DNA of 64,000 nt from JACCZX01 sp038216465 (GCA_038216465.1 JBBQQC010000014.1:1-64000); one strand, 5' to 3'. Positions 36,224 to 45,344 are shown, counted from the stretch's first letter. Notes: a model not told the origin generated them from the sequence alone. Made by a program: numbers and translations.

Positions 36224-36969
36224 ACTCGCGTGCGCGGCTTGTGATAGTGCTGCTATGCACGAACCTGGGAGCCTGCGCATCGCTCGCCACAAACGAAGCA
36301 AACGACGGCGATCCGCTAGAGCCGCTGAATCGAAAAATCTTTGCGTTTAACAGCGTGATCGACCGCGCCGTGATCGAACCAGCGGCTCGAGGTTATCGGG
36401 CGCTACTGCCCCAGTTCGTGCGCGACAGAGTCCGTTCGATCATCGACAATCTGAACGAGCCGCTGATCTTTGCCAACAATCTACTTCAACTAAGGATCGA
36501 AGCCGCCGGTACGACGCTGGGACGCTTCGTCACCAACTCGACGGTAGGACTTGCCGGCATGTTCGATCAGGCCACAGCGGGGGGCCTGCTAAAGCAGTCG
36601 GGCGATTTTGGACAAACGCTGTACAAATGGGGTGCAGGCGACGGGCCCTACCTCGTCTTACCGCTATTGGGTCCTTCGAATGTGCGTGATGGCATCGGCC
36701 TCGGAGTCGATTCCATTCTGTATCCCGCCGGCACCATCGGCTCGGCGGACAACCAGCGAATATTCCGTATCACTTCAACGGCGACCGACGGCATCGACCT
36801 GCGCGAACGAAACATCGAATCCCTGCGGGCAGTCGAAGAAAACTCGATCGATTTTTACGCTGCGCTACGCAACATCGTGCGGCAACGGCGGGCAGCCGTG
36901 CTGAATGAGGCGCGCAAGACGGAGGCGATCGACGATCTTATCGATCCTGCGCCGCCGCGACGCAATTAG
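36220..36969 (+). CDS. mlaA: MlaA/VacJ-family outer-membrane lipoprotein
   Basis: Outer-membrane lipoprotein of the VacJ family that handles lipids between outer and inner membrane. The 249 residues start with a lipoprotein signal ending in LGAC (Cys about residue 19). Family blocks follow: DPLEPLNRKIFAFN, PQFVRDRVRSIIDNLNEP, GRFVTNSTVGLAGMFDQAT, and GDGPYLVLPLLGPSNVRDG. It is translationally coupled to hpnN (ATGA) and converges with hpnM, whose stop it overlaps by 4 bp. The three together look like a dedicated hopanoid or lipid export set. Confidence 0.93.
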   Translation: MNSRARLVIVLLCTNLGACASLATNEANDGDPLEPLNRKIFAFNSVIDRAVIEPAARGYRALLPQFVRDRVRSIIDNLNEPLIFANNLLQLRIEAAGTTLGRFVTNSTVGLAGMFDQATAGGLLKQSGDFGQTLYKWGAGDGPYLVLPLLGPSNVRDGIGLGVDSILYPAGTIGSADNQRIFRITSTATDGIDLRERNIESLRAVEENSIDFYAALRNIVRQRRAAVLNEARKTEAIDDLIDPAPPRRN

Positions 36970-37574
36970 CCACCCAATAACTTGTCGGCACGCTGGCGCA
37001 AGCTGTCGATCAACGCTGGCGCGCCTCCGCTTTTTAGCACCGCACCGAATTCCGAGCGCCTCGTTGCGAGCTCACTGATGGTGCCAGTCAGATACACATC
37101 GGTCGCCTGCCAGCCGTCAGGTGTTTGCTGCAACAGGTAGTCCAGCACCACCGGATCCTGGTTCGGAATCACGATTTTCGTGTGTGTGATGCGGTTTGCA
37201 TTGCGCGTTTCGGCTGCGGGCTCGACTTCGAAGCGCTCGCCAGAGTAACCGTCGAAGCGCCTCGCGTAAGTCGCGATCGTCATCCGCGTGAACTGCTCGA
37301 TCAGCGCCTTCTGCTGTTCGGAGTCGAGCGTGTTCCAAGCAGGCCCGACGGCAATACGCGTCATCGCCGGCAGGTCGAACGTGGCTTTGACGGCCGGCGC
37401 AAACTTGTCGTAGCGGCCGCGAACACCGAGCATTTTTGCGCGCTTCATTCCATCGAGCAGAACGTCATAGAACGCCTTTATGCGCATCGCGGCTGGGTCG
37501 GCCTCCGCGCCTAACGCTACGGGGGCCAGCAGCACCAGCCAGACAAACGCCAAACTTCGTCGAGCAAGATTCAT
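36966..37574 (-). CDS. hpnM: HpnM, MlaC/Ttg2-family periplasmic lipid-binding protein
   Basis: Periplasmic protein of 202 residues in the toluene-tolerance Ttg2/MlaC family. A signal peptide (about 1-22) ends in LGA. The mature part has RGRYDKFAPAVKATFDLPAM, IAVGPAWNTLDSEQQKALIE and YLLQQTPDGWQATDVYL, typical of the lipid-binding fold. By homology it carries a lipid across the periplasm. The ATG at 37574 has GGAG 7 bases before it; a TTG codon directly upstream is ignored. It follows hpnL in the minus-strand operon hpnI-J-K-L-M. Confidence 0.9.
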   Translation of the reverse strand: MNLARRSLAFVWLVLLAPVALGAEADPAAMRIKAFYDVLLDGMKRAKMLGVRGRYDKFAPAVKATFDLPAMTRIAVGPAWNTLDSEQQKALIEQFTRMTIATYARRFDGYSGERFEVEPAAETRNANRITHTKIVIPNQDPVVLDYLLQQTPDGWQATDVYLTGTISELATRRSEFGAVLKSGGAPALIDSLRQRADKLLGG

Positions 37575-37587
37575 CAATCGCTCCCTG

Positions 37588-38556
37588 TCACGATCTCACT
37601 GTGCCACCGTGCGCTTCCGCTCTCTGCCACGCAATCAAGCCGGGCAGGAATACGATCAGATCACGCAGCCGCCGCGCGGTGGCGAGTGCGAGCGATGTCG
37701 TGCTGTCGATTCCGAGCGCGGCACCGATCAGGATAAAGCCGCCCTCTTGCACGCCCAAAGCGCCGGGCACGACAAAGGCGGCGCTGGAGATCGCCTGCAC
37801 CAGCGCCTCGATGATGATCGCATCCACTACGCTGCACGGATGCCCGAGAAAGTACAGCGCGAGCCAGATCTCGCCGGCGCCCGCCAGCCAGCCGGCGAGT
37901 TGCCATGCAAGACACGCAAGCACAACGCGCTGCCGCGCATACAGCGTACGCATCGAGCGATCGAGTCTGTGAGCTCCATGTACCAGCGATCGAAGCCGGC
38001 CGGCGATCAGGCGATCGACGGCGAACAGCAGGGCGCTCAACGCGCCTGCCCGCTGCGCAATGATGAACCCAGCCCCCAACACCGTCAGCAAAACCACACC
38101 GACCAGCGCTTGGCCGATAACCACCGACGTGACGTCGAGCATGACCAGCAGGCCAAGCCCAAGCAGAGCAAAGCCTGCCTGGCTGAGAACCGACAGAGTC
38201 ACATCGGCTACCAGGCTCGCCGCCGCGTCGGTTGCCGGCACGGCAGTGCGACGTAGCACCCGGTAGGCAACGAGCTCGCCGCCGATGCGAGCCACCGGAA
38301 GCAATCCATTGACCGATTCGCGCAGCCAGGTTGCGAACGTCAGGCTCACCAGGCTGGTTCGATTCGCGGCGGGCAGAAGGTACTGCCATGCGCGGGCATT
38401 GAAAACCATCGGCACCAGATGGAACCCGCTGGCGAGCAGCAGACCGGGACCGGCCACCAGCAGCAGATGCAGGATGCCCGTAACGTTATCGCGCGCGACC
38501 AGTACGACCGCCAAAGCAAGGCCGGCGAGGGCAAGCAGCGCAGGCAGGCGAGTCAC
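37588..38556 (-). CDS. hpnL: HpnL, UPF0104-type integral membrane protein
   Basis: Polytopic membrane protein of 322 residues related to the lysylphosphatidylglycerol synthetase membrane domain (UPF0104), the hopanoid-associated TIGR03476 group. About seven to eight hydrophobic segments are visible. Conserved stretches are NARAWQYLLPAANR, LRESVNGLLPVARIGGELVAY and VPGALGVQEGGFILIGAALG. Role unknown; transport or flipping of lipids is often proposed. It starts with GTG at 38556, overlapping the stop of hpnK, and ends 13 bp before hpnM. Confidence 0.88.
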   Translation of the reverse strand: MTRLPALLALAGLALAVVLVARDNVTGILHLLLVAGPGLLLASGFHLVPMVFNARAWQYLLPAANRTSLVSLTFATWLRESVNGLLPVARIGGELVAYRVLRRTAVPATDAAASLVADVTLSVLSQAGFALLGLGLLVMLDVTSVVIGQALVGVVLLTVLGAGFIIAQRAGALSALLFAVDRLIAGRLRSLVHGAHRLDRSMRTLYARQRVVLACLAWQLAGWLAGAGEIWLALYFLGHPCSVVDAIIIEALVQAISSAAFVVPGALGVQEGGFILIGAALGIDSTTSLALATARRLRDLIVFLPGLIAWQRAEAHGGTVRS

Positions 38557-39398
38557 TGCAGACCGAGCTCGGCCAAGCCGGTCGCCCTCGCCTGCGCGGT
38601 GCTGAACAACCCTCGAACTTGAGGCGAGATCAGCGCCGCCAATTCCTCGGCATAGCGGTAGCCGAGGGTGGCGCCTTCAAAGCTGTTCGAGATCGCGGGA
38701 TGAACGTAGATTTCGCTGCTACCGTCGGGAAGATAACGCAATAGCCCCGACAGGCGCGTCTCGCTCATCGCGCCGGACCATGCAATGCCGAACACTTGAT
38801 CCGGCGCCCGCAGGCCTCGGCTGGCGGCTTGCCCCTTTAGCCGCGAGGCCCATGCGTTACTAAACCATGCCGTGTTGCGTCGAGCGCCGGGTTCCGCCTG
38901 CGCCAACACCGCGTCAGGCTCGAAGGGCACGCGCATCGAGCACATGCGATAGCGTGATCCGATCTCGAACAGCAACGCCGCGACCGTCGGATGCAAATGG
39001 AAATGTTTGTGCGCATTCACATGGTCAAGATGTAAGCCGGTGGCTGCGTAGGCTGCGAACTGCGCTTCGATCTCGGCCGCGAGTTGCCGCCTAACTCGCG
39101 GCCGAAGGTAAATGTCGACGCCGAACGCGAACAGATCCGAACGAAGGTTGCCATCGGCATCGATCAGATCAGGCACTTCGGCTGCAGGCAGCACCGGTTT
39201 GCCCTCGACCAGCACGAGATGCAGTCCTACCCGCAATGAGGACAACCGCTGTGCGCGTGCAACAGCGTCGGCAGCGGCTGGTCCGTTGACCATCAGACTC
39301 GCCGCGGTTACGACGCCCTCGGTATGCGCAAGCTCGACGGCCTCGTTGACCGAGGTAGCCAGGCCGAAATCATCGGCCGTGATAGCGAGCTCCCTTAT
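38553..39398 (-). CDS. hpnK: HpnK, ChbG/YdjC-type deacetylase, unusual start codon
   Basis: Metal-dependent deacetylase of the YdjC family that acts on N-acetylglucosaminyl hopanoid. Metal and active-site motifs are ITADDFGLATSVNEA at the N-terminus and HLDHVNAHKHFHLHP in the middle; the end has IYVHPAISNS. The first ATG in frame (39293) would delete the essential ADDFG. Upstream of it, back to the stop, there is no ATG, GTG or TTG. The family start corresponds to ATA at 39398, with GGAGG eight bases upstream; the other option is ATT at 39419, which shares its A with the hpnJ stop. Length from ATA is 281 residues, as expected. Confidence 0.8.
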   Translation of the reverse strand: MRELAITADDFGLATSVNEAVELAHTEGVVTAASLMVNGPAAADAVARAQRLSSLRVGLHLVLVEGKPVLPAAEVPDLIDADGNLRSDLFAFGVDIYLRPRVRRQLAAEIEAQFAAYAATGLHLDHVNAHKHFHLHPTVAALLFEIGSRYRMCSMRVPFEPDAVLAQAEPGARRNTAWFSNAWASRLKGQAASRGLRAPDQVFGIAWSGAMSETRLSGLLRYLPDGSSEIYVHPAISNSFEGATLGYRYAEELAALISPQVRGLFSTAQARATGLAELGLQ

Positions 39399-39418
39399 TG
39401 CAGCGCCCTCCAGCTCAA

Positions 39419-40849
39419 TCAGTGCGTGGTCTCCCGACGCTCACGCAGAAACTGAAAGAACTCCACGCCCTCGCGCAGCCGGCGCTTCATCATGTCCGGA
39501 CTGCGAACCATTTCACCCACGATCGAGGCGATCTTGCCGCTGCGGAAATAAAAACGCCTGTAGAAGGTCTCGACCGAATCGAAGATCTCTGTATGGCTCA
39601 AGTGCGGATAGTGAAGCGGGGCAATCTGCACGCCGTGCGCGTCGACCAGCTCCGCGTTGGCGCTGTCCAGCCAACCATTTTCGAGCGCCTGACGATACAG
39701 ATACGTGCCGGGATACGGCGCGGCCAGCGACACCTGGATCGTGTGCGGATTGATTTCGGCAGCGAAGCGAATCGTTTCTTCGATCGTTTCCTTGGTTTCG
39801 CCCGGCAGTCCCAGGATAAAAGTGCCGTGAATCGTGATCCCGAGATCGTGGCAATCCTTGGTAAAGCGCCGCGCGAATTCGATGCGCATGCCTTTCTTGA
39901 TGTTGTACAGGATCTGCTGATTGCCTGATTCGTAGCCGACCAGCAGCAGCCGCAATCCGTTGTCGCGTAGCACCTTCAGCGTCTCGCGCGGCACGTTGGC
40001 CTTGGCGTTGCACGACCAGGTCACACCGAGTTTGCCGAGCTCTCTTGCAATCGCTTCTGCACGCGGCAAGTCGTCGGTGAAGGTGTCGTCGTCAAAAAAG
40101 AATTCCTTCACCTGCGGAAACGCTTTTTGCGCCCACGCGATCTCTTCGACCACATGGCCGACACTGCGCGTGCGATAGCGATGCCCGCCGACCGTCTGCG
40201 GCCACAGACAGAACGTGCAGCGCGACTTGCAGCCGCGTCCGGTGTAAAGCGAGATATAGGGATGCTTCAGGTAGCCGATGAAATAGCTCCGGATGTCGAG
40301 ATCGCGCTGGTACACGGGCGTGACGAACGGCAACGCGTCCATGTTCTCCAGCACTGCACGCGGCGGGTTGTGAACGATGCGACCCTGCGCGTTTCGAAAC
40401 GCCAACCCGTCGATCGAGCTCCAGTCGCGGCCCTCGGCAACTTCCTTGATCGTGAAATCAAACTCGTTGCCTGCGACAAAGTCGACCAGCCGCGAAGCAG
40501 CCAGACTGCCATTCGGGTCGACCGCGACCTTGGCGCCGATCAAGCCCGCCTTCAGATCGGGGTTCACCGCTTTCATCGCCTCGATCGTTTTCAAGTCGGA
40601 GGCGAAGGATGGCGCTGAGGTGTGCAGGACGGCGAGGTCGTAAGCCCTCGCAGTCGATGCGATGTCGGCCAGGCGCACCCCGTGCGGTGGCGCATCGATC
40701 AACTTGCTGCCTTCGACCAACGCCGCCGGTTGAGCGAGCCAGGTTGGATACCAGAACGAGCGGATTTCGCGTCGCGCCTGGTAGCGTGAGCCGGCACCGC
40801 CGTCGAATCCTTCGAAAGAAGGCGCTTGCAGAAACAGCGTTTGCATCAT
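39419..40849 (-). CDS. hpnJ: HpnJ, B12-binding radical SAM protein
   Basis: Radical SAM enzyme with an N-terminal cobalamin-binding-like domain (about 1-180). It is proposed to convert the ribose of hopanoids into the cyclitol ether. The radical SAM domain has the CxxxCxxC cluster at Cys207, Cys211 and Cys214 (GRGCKSRCTFC), FFFDDDTFTDD and ILGLPGETKETIEETIRFA. The 476 residues match family length. Two ATG codons lie in tandem at 40849 and 40846; relatives begin with a single Met before a TLFLxPPSF-like stretch, so 40846 may be the true one. It lies 4 bp after hpnI. Confidence 0.95.
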   Translation of the reverse strand: MMQTLFLQAPSFEGFDGGAGSRYQARREIRSFWYPTWLAQPAALVEGSKLIDAPPHGVRLADIASTARAYDLAVLHTSAPSFASDLKTIEAMKAVNPDLKAGLIGAKVAVDPNGSLAASRLVDFVAGNEFDFTIKEVAEGRDWSSIDGLAFRNAQGRIVHNPPRAVLENMDALPFVTPVYQRDLDIRSYFIGYLKHPYISLYTGRGCKSRCTFCLWPQTVGGHRYRTRSVGHVVEEIAWAQKAFPQVKEFFFDDDTFTDDLPRAEAIARELGKLGVTWSCNAKANVPRETLKVLRDNGLRLLLVGYESGNQQILYNIKKGMRIEFARRFTKDCHDLGITIHGTFILGLPGETKETIEETIRFAAEINPHTIQVSLAAPYPGTYLYRQALENGWLDSANAELVDAHGVQIAPLHYPHLSHTEIFDSVETFYRRFYFRSGKIASIVGEMVRSPDMMKRRLREGVEFFQFLRERRETTH

Positions 40850-40853
40850 CTCT

Positions 40854-42032
40854 TTAACGATTTCCCATCGGCGTTAACGTTCCATCCGGCCGCACTTCGT
40901 ATCGCCGTCCACGCCAGTGGACGGCATCGACGAAAAAACCGGCGACATAAACCGCGAACGACAGCAGATCACGCGCGGGGCCGAGCCACCAGCGGTTCAT
41001 ACGTACGCACACGGTAGCATCAACTTGTAGCTGAAGAATCAGCCGGCACACAAGCGTTACCGCAATGATTCCGATGCCAGCCGCTCCCCCGCTCATAAGT
41101 GCTGCCGCGAGCAGCGCGAACGGCAGCGGGTGCGTGATAAACGAGCCGATATAGCCGCCCGGGCTCACCGCGCGGATGGTGCGCGCCCATCGCAGTTCGT
41201 GTTGCAGCAACTCACTCAAACTTTGCTCGGCGCAAGTGTGAGTAACGATCTCGCGCGCAACCCGCGCCTGCAATCCGAGCGAGCGCACCGCTTCGCCTAG
41301 CGCATGGTCGTCCGCCAGGTGATCAACAAAGCCGTCGAATCCACCGACCGCGGCAAGCGTGTCGCGCCTGAGCGCGATTGTCGCGCCCAAGCACGGCCGT
41401 GCGATGCCGGTCGACACGCCGATCAGCACACTGGGCAGGAAATGGTAATCGATCGCCATGCTTGCCAGACGCGGCCAGAAGCGCCGTTCCGCGGCTCCGC
41501 GATACAGGCAGGTAACCAGCCCGACACTGGGCTGACTCAGCGCAGCGACGACGGTTGCCAGGTAGCCGCGCCCGACTCCGATATCGCTGTCGGCCAGCAG
41601 CACGATCTCGTGGCGGATCTGCGCTTGCATTCCAATCAGATTCGCCACCTTGGCGTTGGCACCGAACCGGTCGGGAGAAATTGGCGAAACCACAAGCTCG
41701 ATGTCCCGCTGCGGCCATTGCTCCATCAATCTGTGCACGACTGCAATGGCGGAATCTACCCGGTCCTGCACACCGAGAAGTATTTGTATAGCGCCGGGAT
41801 AATCCTGCTGACACAGCGATGCGAGGTTGTCGTACAGGTGCGGCTCGTCGCCGTGTAGTGGCTTGAGCAAGGTGACGGCCGGAAACACCGTCGCCTCCGG
41901 ACCAGGCGCCGCGGCGAACCGACGCACCGCGCGCGCAGCCAGCAGCGTGTAGAGACACCCGAGCAGCGCGACAAGTGCGAAGCTCATCGCAATCCAATGA
42001 GCAAGCGGAAGCAGAAATGCGTTGCCGGTCAT
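40854..42032 (-). CDS. hpnI: HpnI, hopanoid glycosyltransferase
   Basis: Membrane glycosyltransferase (ceramide-glucosyltransferase-like, GT21 type) that adds N-acetylglucosamine to bacteriohopanetetrol. The 392 residues have an N-terminal membrane segment (about 12-33), PAVTLLKPLHGDEPHLYDNL, the DXD-like VLLADSDIGVGRGYL, the catalytic region DHLADDHALGEAV, and a QxxRW-like HELRWARTIR. C-terminal membrane segments follow (about 300-350). It is the first gene of the minus-strand operon hpnI-J-K-L-M; the enzymes match the order glycosylation, deacetylation, cyclitol formation. Confidence 0.93.
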   Translation of the reverse strand: MTGNAFLLPLAHWIAMSFALVALLGCLYTLLAARAVRRFAAAPGPEATVFPAVTLLKPLHGDEPHLYDNLASLCQQDYPGAIQILLGVQDRVDSAIAVVHRLMEQWPQRDIELVVSPISPDRFGANAKVANLIGMQAQIRHEIVLLADSDIGVGRGYLATVVAALSQPSVGLVTCLYRGAAERRFWPRLASMAIDYHFLPSVLIGVSTGIARPCLGATIALRRDTLAAVGGFDGFVDHLADDHALGEAVRSLGLQARVAREIVTHTCAEQSLSELLQHELRWARTIRAVSPGGYIGSFITHPLPFALLAAALMSGGAAGIGIIAVTLVCRLILQLQVDATVCVRMNRWWLGPARDLLSFAVYVAGFFVDAVHWRGRRYEVRPDGTLTPMGNR

Positions 42033-42127
42033 GTTTCCGCGGTTGCGTGCCGCGATGCTGGAGCCCGAACCCTATGCGGGCAACGCATTATGAACACTCG
42101 CCGCGCGGTTGCGGCGCTCTCGCTGAT

Positions 42128-42142
42128 CCGCGCGGAACGCGG
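42128..42142. terminator. GC hairpin after ntrC
   Basis: Stem CCGCG/CGCGG with a 5-nt loop starts 2 bp after the ntrC stop. The TTTT tract is on the plus-strand side (42143-42146), where no gene needs ending, so as an intrinsic terminator it is in the wrong orientation for ntrC. A weak call. Confidence 0.3.
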
Positions 42143-42144
42143 TT

Positions 42145-43617
42145 TTACTCCTCCAGTCCGAGATCCTGGATTTTCCGCGTGATCGTGTTGCGCCCGACGC
42201 CCAAGCGCGTCGCCGCGTCGATGCGCCTGCCATGGGTGTGTTTCAACGCGGTGCGGATGACTGTCGCTTCGAATTCGCGCGCCAAAGCCTCCATCACGTC
42301 GGGTGCACCGGCCTTCAACCGCCGCTCGACCTCGCCGGTCAGCTGTGTCAGCCAGTGCTGATCGGACCACGTCGTCACAGCGGATTCGGGCGCAGGCAAT
42401 ACGGCCCCATTGACGCTGGCCGCAGCAATGATCGCGCCGTCCGGCGGGGCGGATGGGACTACCAACTCAATCCGCAGGTCCGGTGGCAAGTCTTCCACCT
42501 TGACTACTTGCGCCGGGGCAAGCACGGTCAACCAATGACAAAGGTTTTCGAGTTGCCGCACGTTGCCGGGGAAGGACAACTGGCTGATGAACGAAAGCGC
42601 TTCTTCGGAAAGTCGCTTCGGGTCGACCGCCAGCTCCGCGGCGCTTCTTGCAAGAAAGTGGCGCGCCAGCAGCGCGATGTCTTCCCGCCGCTCGCGCAGC
42701 GCCGGCAGACGCAGCTTGATCACGTTTAAGCGGTGGTACAGATCTTCGCGAAACGAGCCGTGACGAACACGCTCTTCGAGGTTCTGGTGAGTCGCGGCAA
42801 TGACGCGCGCGTCGGCCTTGATCGGCTGATGGCCGCCGACCCGGTAGTACGTCCCGTCCGATAGCACACGCAGCAAACGCGTCTGCAGCTCCGACGGCAT
42901 GTCACCGATTTCATCGAGGAACAGTGTCCCCCCTTCGGCTTGCTCGAAGCGGCCACGCCGCATCGCCTGCGCGCCGGTGAATGCGCCGCGCTCGTGACCG
43001 AATAGTTCGCTTTCCAGCAGGTCGCGCGGTATGGCCGCCATATTTAGCGCGATGAACGGCATCTGCGAACGCGGGCTATGTTTGTGCAAAGCGCGCGCGA
43101 CGACTTCCTTGCCGCTGCCCGACTCGCCGGTCAGCAGCACGGTCACGTTCGATTGCGACAACCGGCCAATCGCGCGAAAAACTTCCTGCATCGATGCCGC
43201 CTGGCCAAGAATTTCTGGCACCTCAGCGGGCGATTCGTCGGCCTGCGATTCGCGAAGGCTTTCGTCGACGGCGCGGCGGATCAACTCGACCGCCTTGTCT
43301 ACATCGAACGGCTTTGGAAGGTATTCAAATGCACCACCCTGAAACGACGACACGGCGCTGTCGAGGTCAGAAAACGCAGTCATGATGATCACAGGCAGCG
43401 CCGGGTGCTTGCGCTTAACTGTGCGCAGCAACTTGGTACCGTTGACGCCGGGCATGCGGATATCGGATACCAGTACCTGCGGCGTGTCGTGCTCGAGTTC
43501 CGCCAACACTTCGTGTGCACCGCCGAACGCCCTGCAGGGAATGTTCGCGCGTGCGAGCGCCTTTTCCAGCACCCAGCGGATCGAGCGGTCGTCGTCGACG
43601 ATCCAGACCGGTTTCAT
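42145..43617 (-). CDS. ntrC: Nitrogen regulation response regulator NtrC (GlnG)
   Basis: Sigma-54-dependent activator of nitrogen-limitation genes. The 490 residues include a receiver domain (1-125; VDDDRS and phosphorylated Asp in VSDIRMPG), the AAA+ domain (about 145-375; Walker A GESGSGKE, sigma-54 contact loop GAFTGA in ELFGHERGAFTGAQ, Walker B GTLFLDEIGDM), and a Fis-type helix-turn-helix at the C-terminus (DAATRLGVGRNTITRKIQDL). The ATG at 43617 overlaps the ntrB stop (ATGA). The longer frame upstream is rejected because the receiver domain starts at this ATG. Confidence 0.97.
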   Translation of the reverse strand: MKPVWIVDDDRSIRWVLEKALARANIPCRAFGGAHEVLAELEHDTPQVLVSDIRMPGVNGTKLLRTVKRKHPALPVIIMTAFSDLDSAVSSFQGGAFEYLPKPFDVDKAVELIRRAVDESLRESQADESPAEVPEILGQAASMQEVFRAIGRLSQSNVTVLLTGESGSGKEVVARALHKHSPRSQMPFIALNMAAIPRDLLESELFGHERGAFTGAQAMRRGRFEQAEGGTLFLDEIGDMPSELQTRLLRVLSDGTYYRVGGHQPIKADARVIAATHQNLEERVRHGSFREDLYHRLNVIKLRLPALRERREDIALLARHFLARSAAELAVDPKRLSEEALSFISQLSFPGNVRQLENLCHWLTVLAPAQVVKVEDLPPDLRIELVVPSAPPDGAIIAAASVNGAVLPAPESAVTTWSDQHWLTQLTGEVERRLKAGAPDVMEALAREFEATVIRTALKHTHGRRIDAATRLGVGRNTITRKIQDLGLEE

Positions 43618-44696
43618 AGCAGCGGAAGCAAAATCCGAAAGCACGTGCGTCCGGGCCGGCTCTCAGCCTCGATCATGCCGTCGTGCTGCTGAATTAAGTT
43701 CTGCGCCAGCGTGAGCCCGAACCCGTTACCGCCGTCGCGACCCGACACCAGCGGAAAGAAGATCCGGTCCTTCAGGTGATCGGGGATCCCGGGCCCATTG
43801 TCGATCACGTGCACATCGAGCGCGAGCCGGTGCCGTGCGCGCGCGATCGTCACCTGCCGCGCAACGCGCGTGCGCAGCACAATCTCGGCGTCGCCCGCCG
43901 CGATCCGCGCGTCGAGCGCCTGCGCGGCGTTTCGCACGACGTTCAGCAGCGCCTGGATCAGCTGTTCCTTGTCACCGCGAAACTCGGGCGCGCTCGCGTC
44001 ATAGTCGCGCGCGATCGTCAGTCCGCGCGGAAACTCGGACACCATGATCAGGCGCACGCGCTCGCACACCTCGTGAATGTTCATCTCTGCCACGACGCGC
44101 GGTGCTCGATGCGGCATCAGGAGCCGATCCACCAGCGCGTGCAGGCGATCGGCCTCCGCAATGATTACGCGCGTGTATTCGCGCTGTTCGTTGCTCGACA
44201 GCTCGGCTTCGAGCAATTGCGCAGCACCGCGTACACCGCCCAGCGGATTCTTGATTTCGTGTGCAAGATTGCGCAGCAGTTCGCGGTTGGCTTCCGTCAA
44301 TCCAATCTGCCGCTCTTCACGATCGACCTTCAGTTGCTGCTCAATCTCGGTGACTTCGAGGACGAGCGGAATATTGGTGACAAACTGCACGGCCGCGACC
44401 ACACGCACCGGGAGTGGATCGCGTCCGATGCGGCGCAACTCCATGATCTGCTTGCGCTGGCCGAATGCGTTGGCCTGCGCGTCAGCCACCAGCTGCCGCA
44501 TTTCGGCATCGTCGCCGAGCACGCGGCCTGCGGCTTGACCGACCAGCGTCTTGCGCGACGTGTCGAAGAGCAGCTCGGCGGACTGATTGACGTGCGCGAT
44601 ACGCCCGCTGCTATCGACCAACAGCACGGCAGTCGATAGCAGATCCAGACCGTCGTACGGCGGCTGGGTGAGCGCCAGCAGATCGACCGCGCTCAT
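43614..44696 (-). CDS. ntrB: Nitrogen regulation sensor kinase NtrB (GlnL)
   Basis: Soluble PII-controlled histidine kinase/phosphatase for NtrC. The 360 residues contain an N-terminal PAS domain (about 15-115; STAVLLVDSSGRIAHVNQSAE), the DHp domain with phospho-acceptor His in NLAHEIKNPLGGVRGAAQLL, and the ATPase domain with LLNVVRNAAQAL, VIDNGPGIPDHLKDRIFFP and GNGFGLTLAQNLIQQHDG. It has no membrane segment, as expected. Its stop overlaps the ntrC ATG. The DUF4124 gene lies 30 bp upstream. Confidence 0.96.
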   Translation of the reverse strand: MSAVDLLALTQPPYDGLDLLSTAVLLVDSSGRIAHVNQSAELLFDTSRKTLVGQAAGRVLGDDAEMRQLVADAQANAFGQRKQIMELRRIGRDPLPVRVVAAVQFVTNIPLVLEVTEIEQQLKVDREERQIGLTEANRELLRNLAHEIKNPLGGVRGAAQLLEAELSSNEQREYTRVIIAEADRLHALVDRLLMPHRAPRVVAEMNIHEVCERVRLIMVSEFPRGLTIARDYDASAPEFRGDKEQLIQALLNVVRNAAQALDARIAAGDAEIVLRTRVARQVTIARARHRLALDVHVIDNGPGIPDHLKDRIFFPLVSGRDGGNGFGLTLAQNLIQQHDGMIEAESRPGRTCFRILLPLL

Positions 44697-44726
44697 GCGC
44701 GGCCTCGTGCGACGCGTGAAACCGGC

Positions 44727-45239
44727 CTACTGGATTTTAAGTAGCGACATCTCGCGCGCGAGAGCGCGCACGTTGTTCTCGGTGCGAGCGATGTCTTCCT
44801 GCATACGCTGCGTCCGCTCTTTGTAAAGCGCGAAGTTGCGTTCATCGCCGCGCCGCTCGGGCTCGCCGTTGTTGTACTCGGACTTGAGCCTGGCCAGACG
44901 TTCTTCCTCCGACCTCAACTCGTCTTCCAGTATGCGGCGCCGGTCGCTGTCGCGCGTGCGCTGTGTGTCGCCATCGACGCGGGGAAAGCTCGCGGGCGAA
45001 ACCGACGAACGCTCGACCGCGGGCTGCACTGCACTTCTCGATTGCGGCACACGCGACGCCGGCACGGTCAAAATCGGCTGCACGTCCATGCGTTTGCAGG
45101 TTTTCACATTGCCGGTGTTCTGAAACACCTTCTGACCGTTTTCGTCGACGCACACAAAGATGTCGGACGACTGGGCCAGCGCGCTGCTCGATAGCAACGC
45201 GCAGGAAATGCATCCGATGGTCAAGGCAAATCGCAGCAC
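44727..45239 (-). CDS. Periplasmic DUF4124 protein between glnA and ntrB
   Basis: Secreted protein of 170 residues: signal peptide (about 1-22, cleavage after ALA), DUF4124 module (about 25-60; FVCVDENGQKVFQNTG, with two cysteines in CVDENG and KTCKRM that may pair), a Ser/Pro-rich linker, and a charged coiled-coil region (about 95-165, RRRILEDELRSEEERLARLK). It starts with GTG at 45239 with GAGG upstream. The place between glnA and ntrBC is one I associate with betaproteobacteria, yet no role in nitrogen control is known. Confidence 0.8.
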   Translation of the reverse strand: MLRFALTIGCISCALLSSSALAQSSDIFVCVDENGQKVFQNTGNVKTCKRMDVQPILTVPASRVPQSRSAVQPAVERSSVSPASFPRVDGDTQRTRDSDRRRILEDELRSEEERLARLKSEYNNGEPERRGDERNFALYKERTQRMQEDIARTENNVRALAREMSLLKIQ

Positions 45240-45344
45240 GGGGCGGTTCCCTCGGAGGCGAGAGGCGCGCAGTGTACGGCAGGACTACGCGCCTATATCC
45301 AGCGAGTAAGCCGTCTTGTCGGTCCAGTTCCCGCATTCGTGGGA

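Noticed and set aside
39293..39295. ATG at 39293 as the start of hpnK
   Set aside because: It would remove the first 35 residues including the metal-binding ADDFG motif that is clearly encoded upstream.
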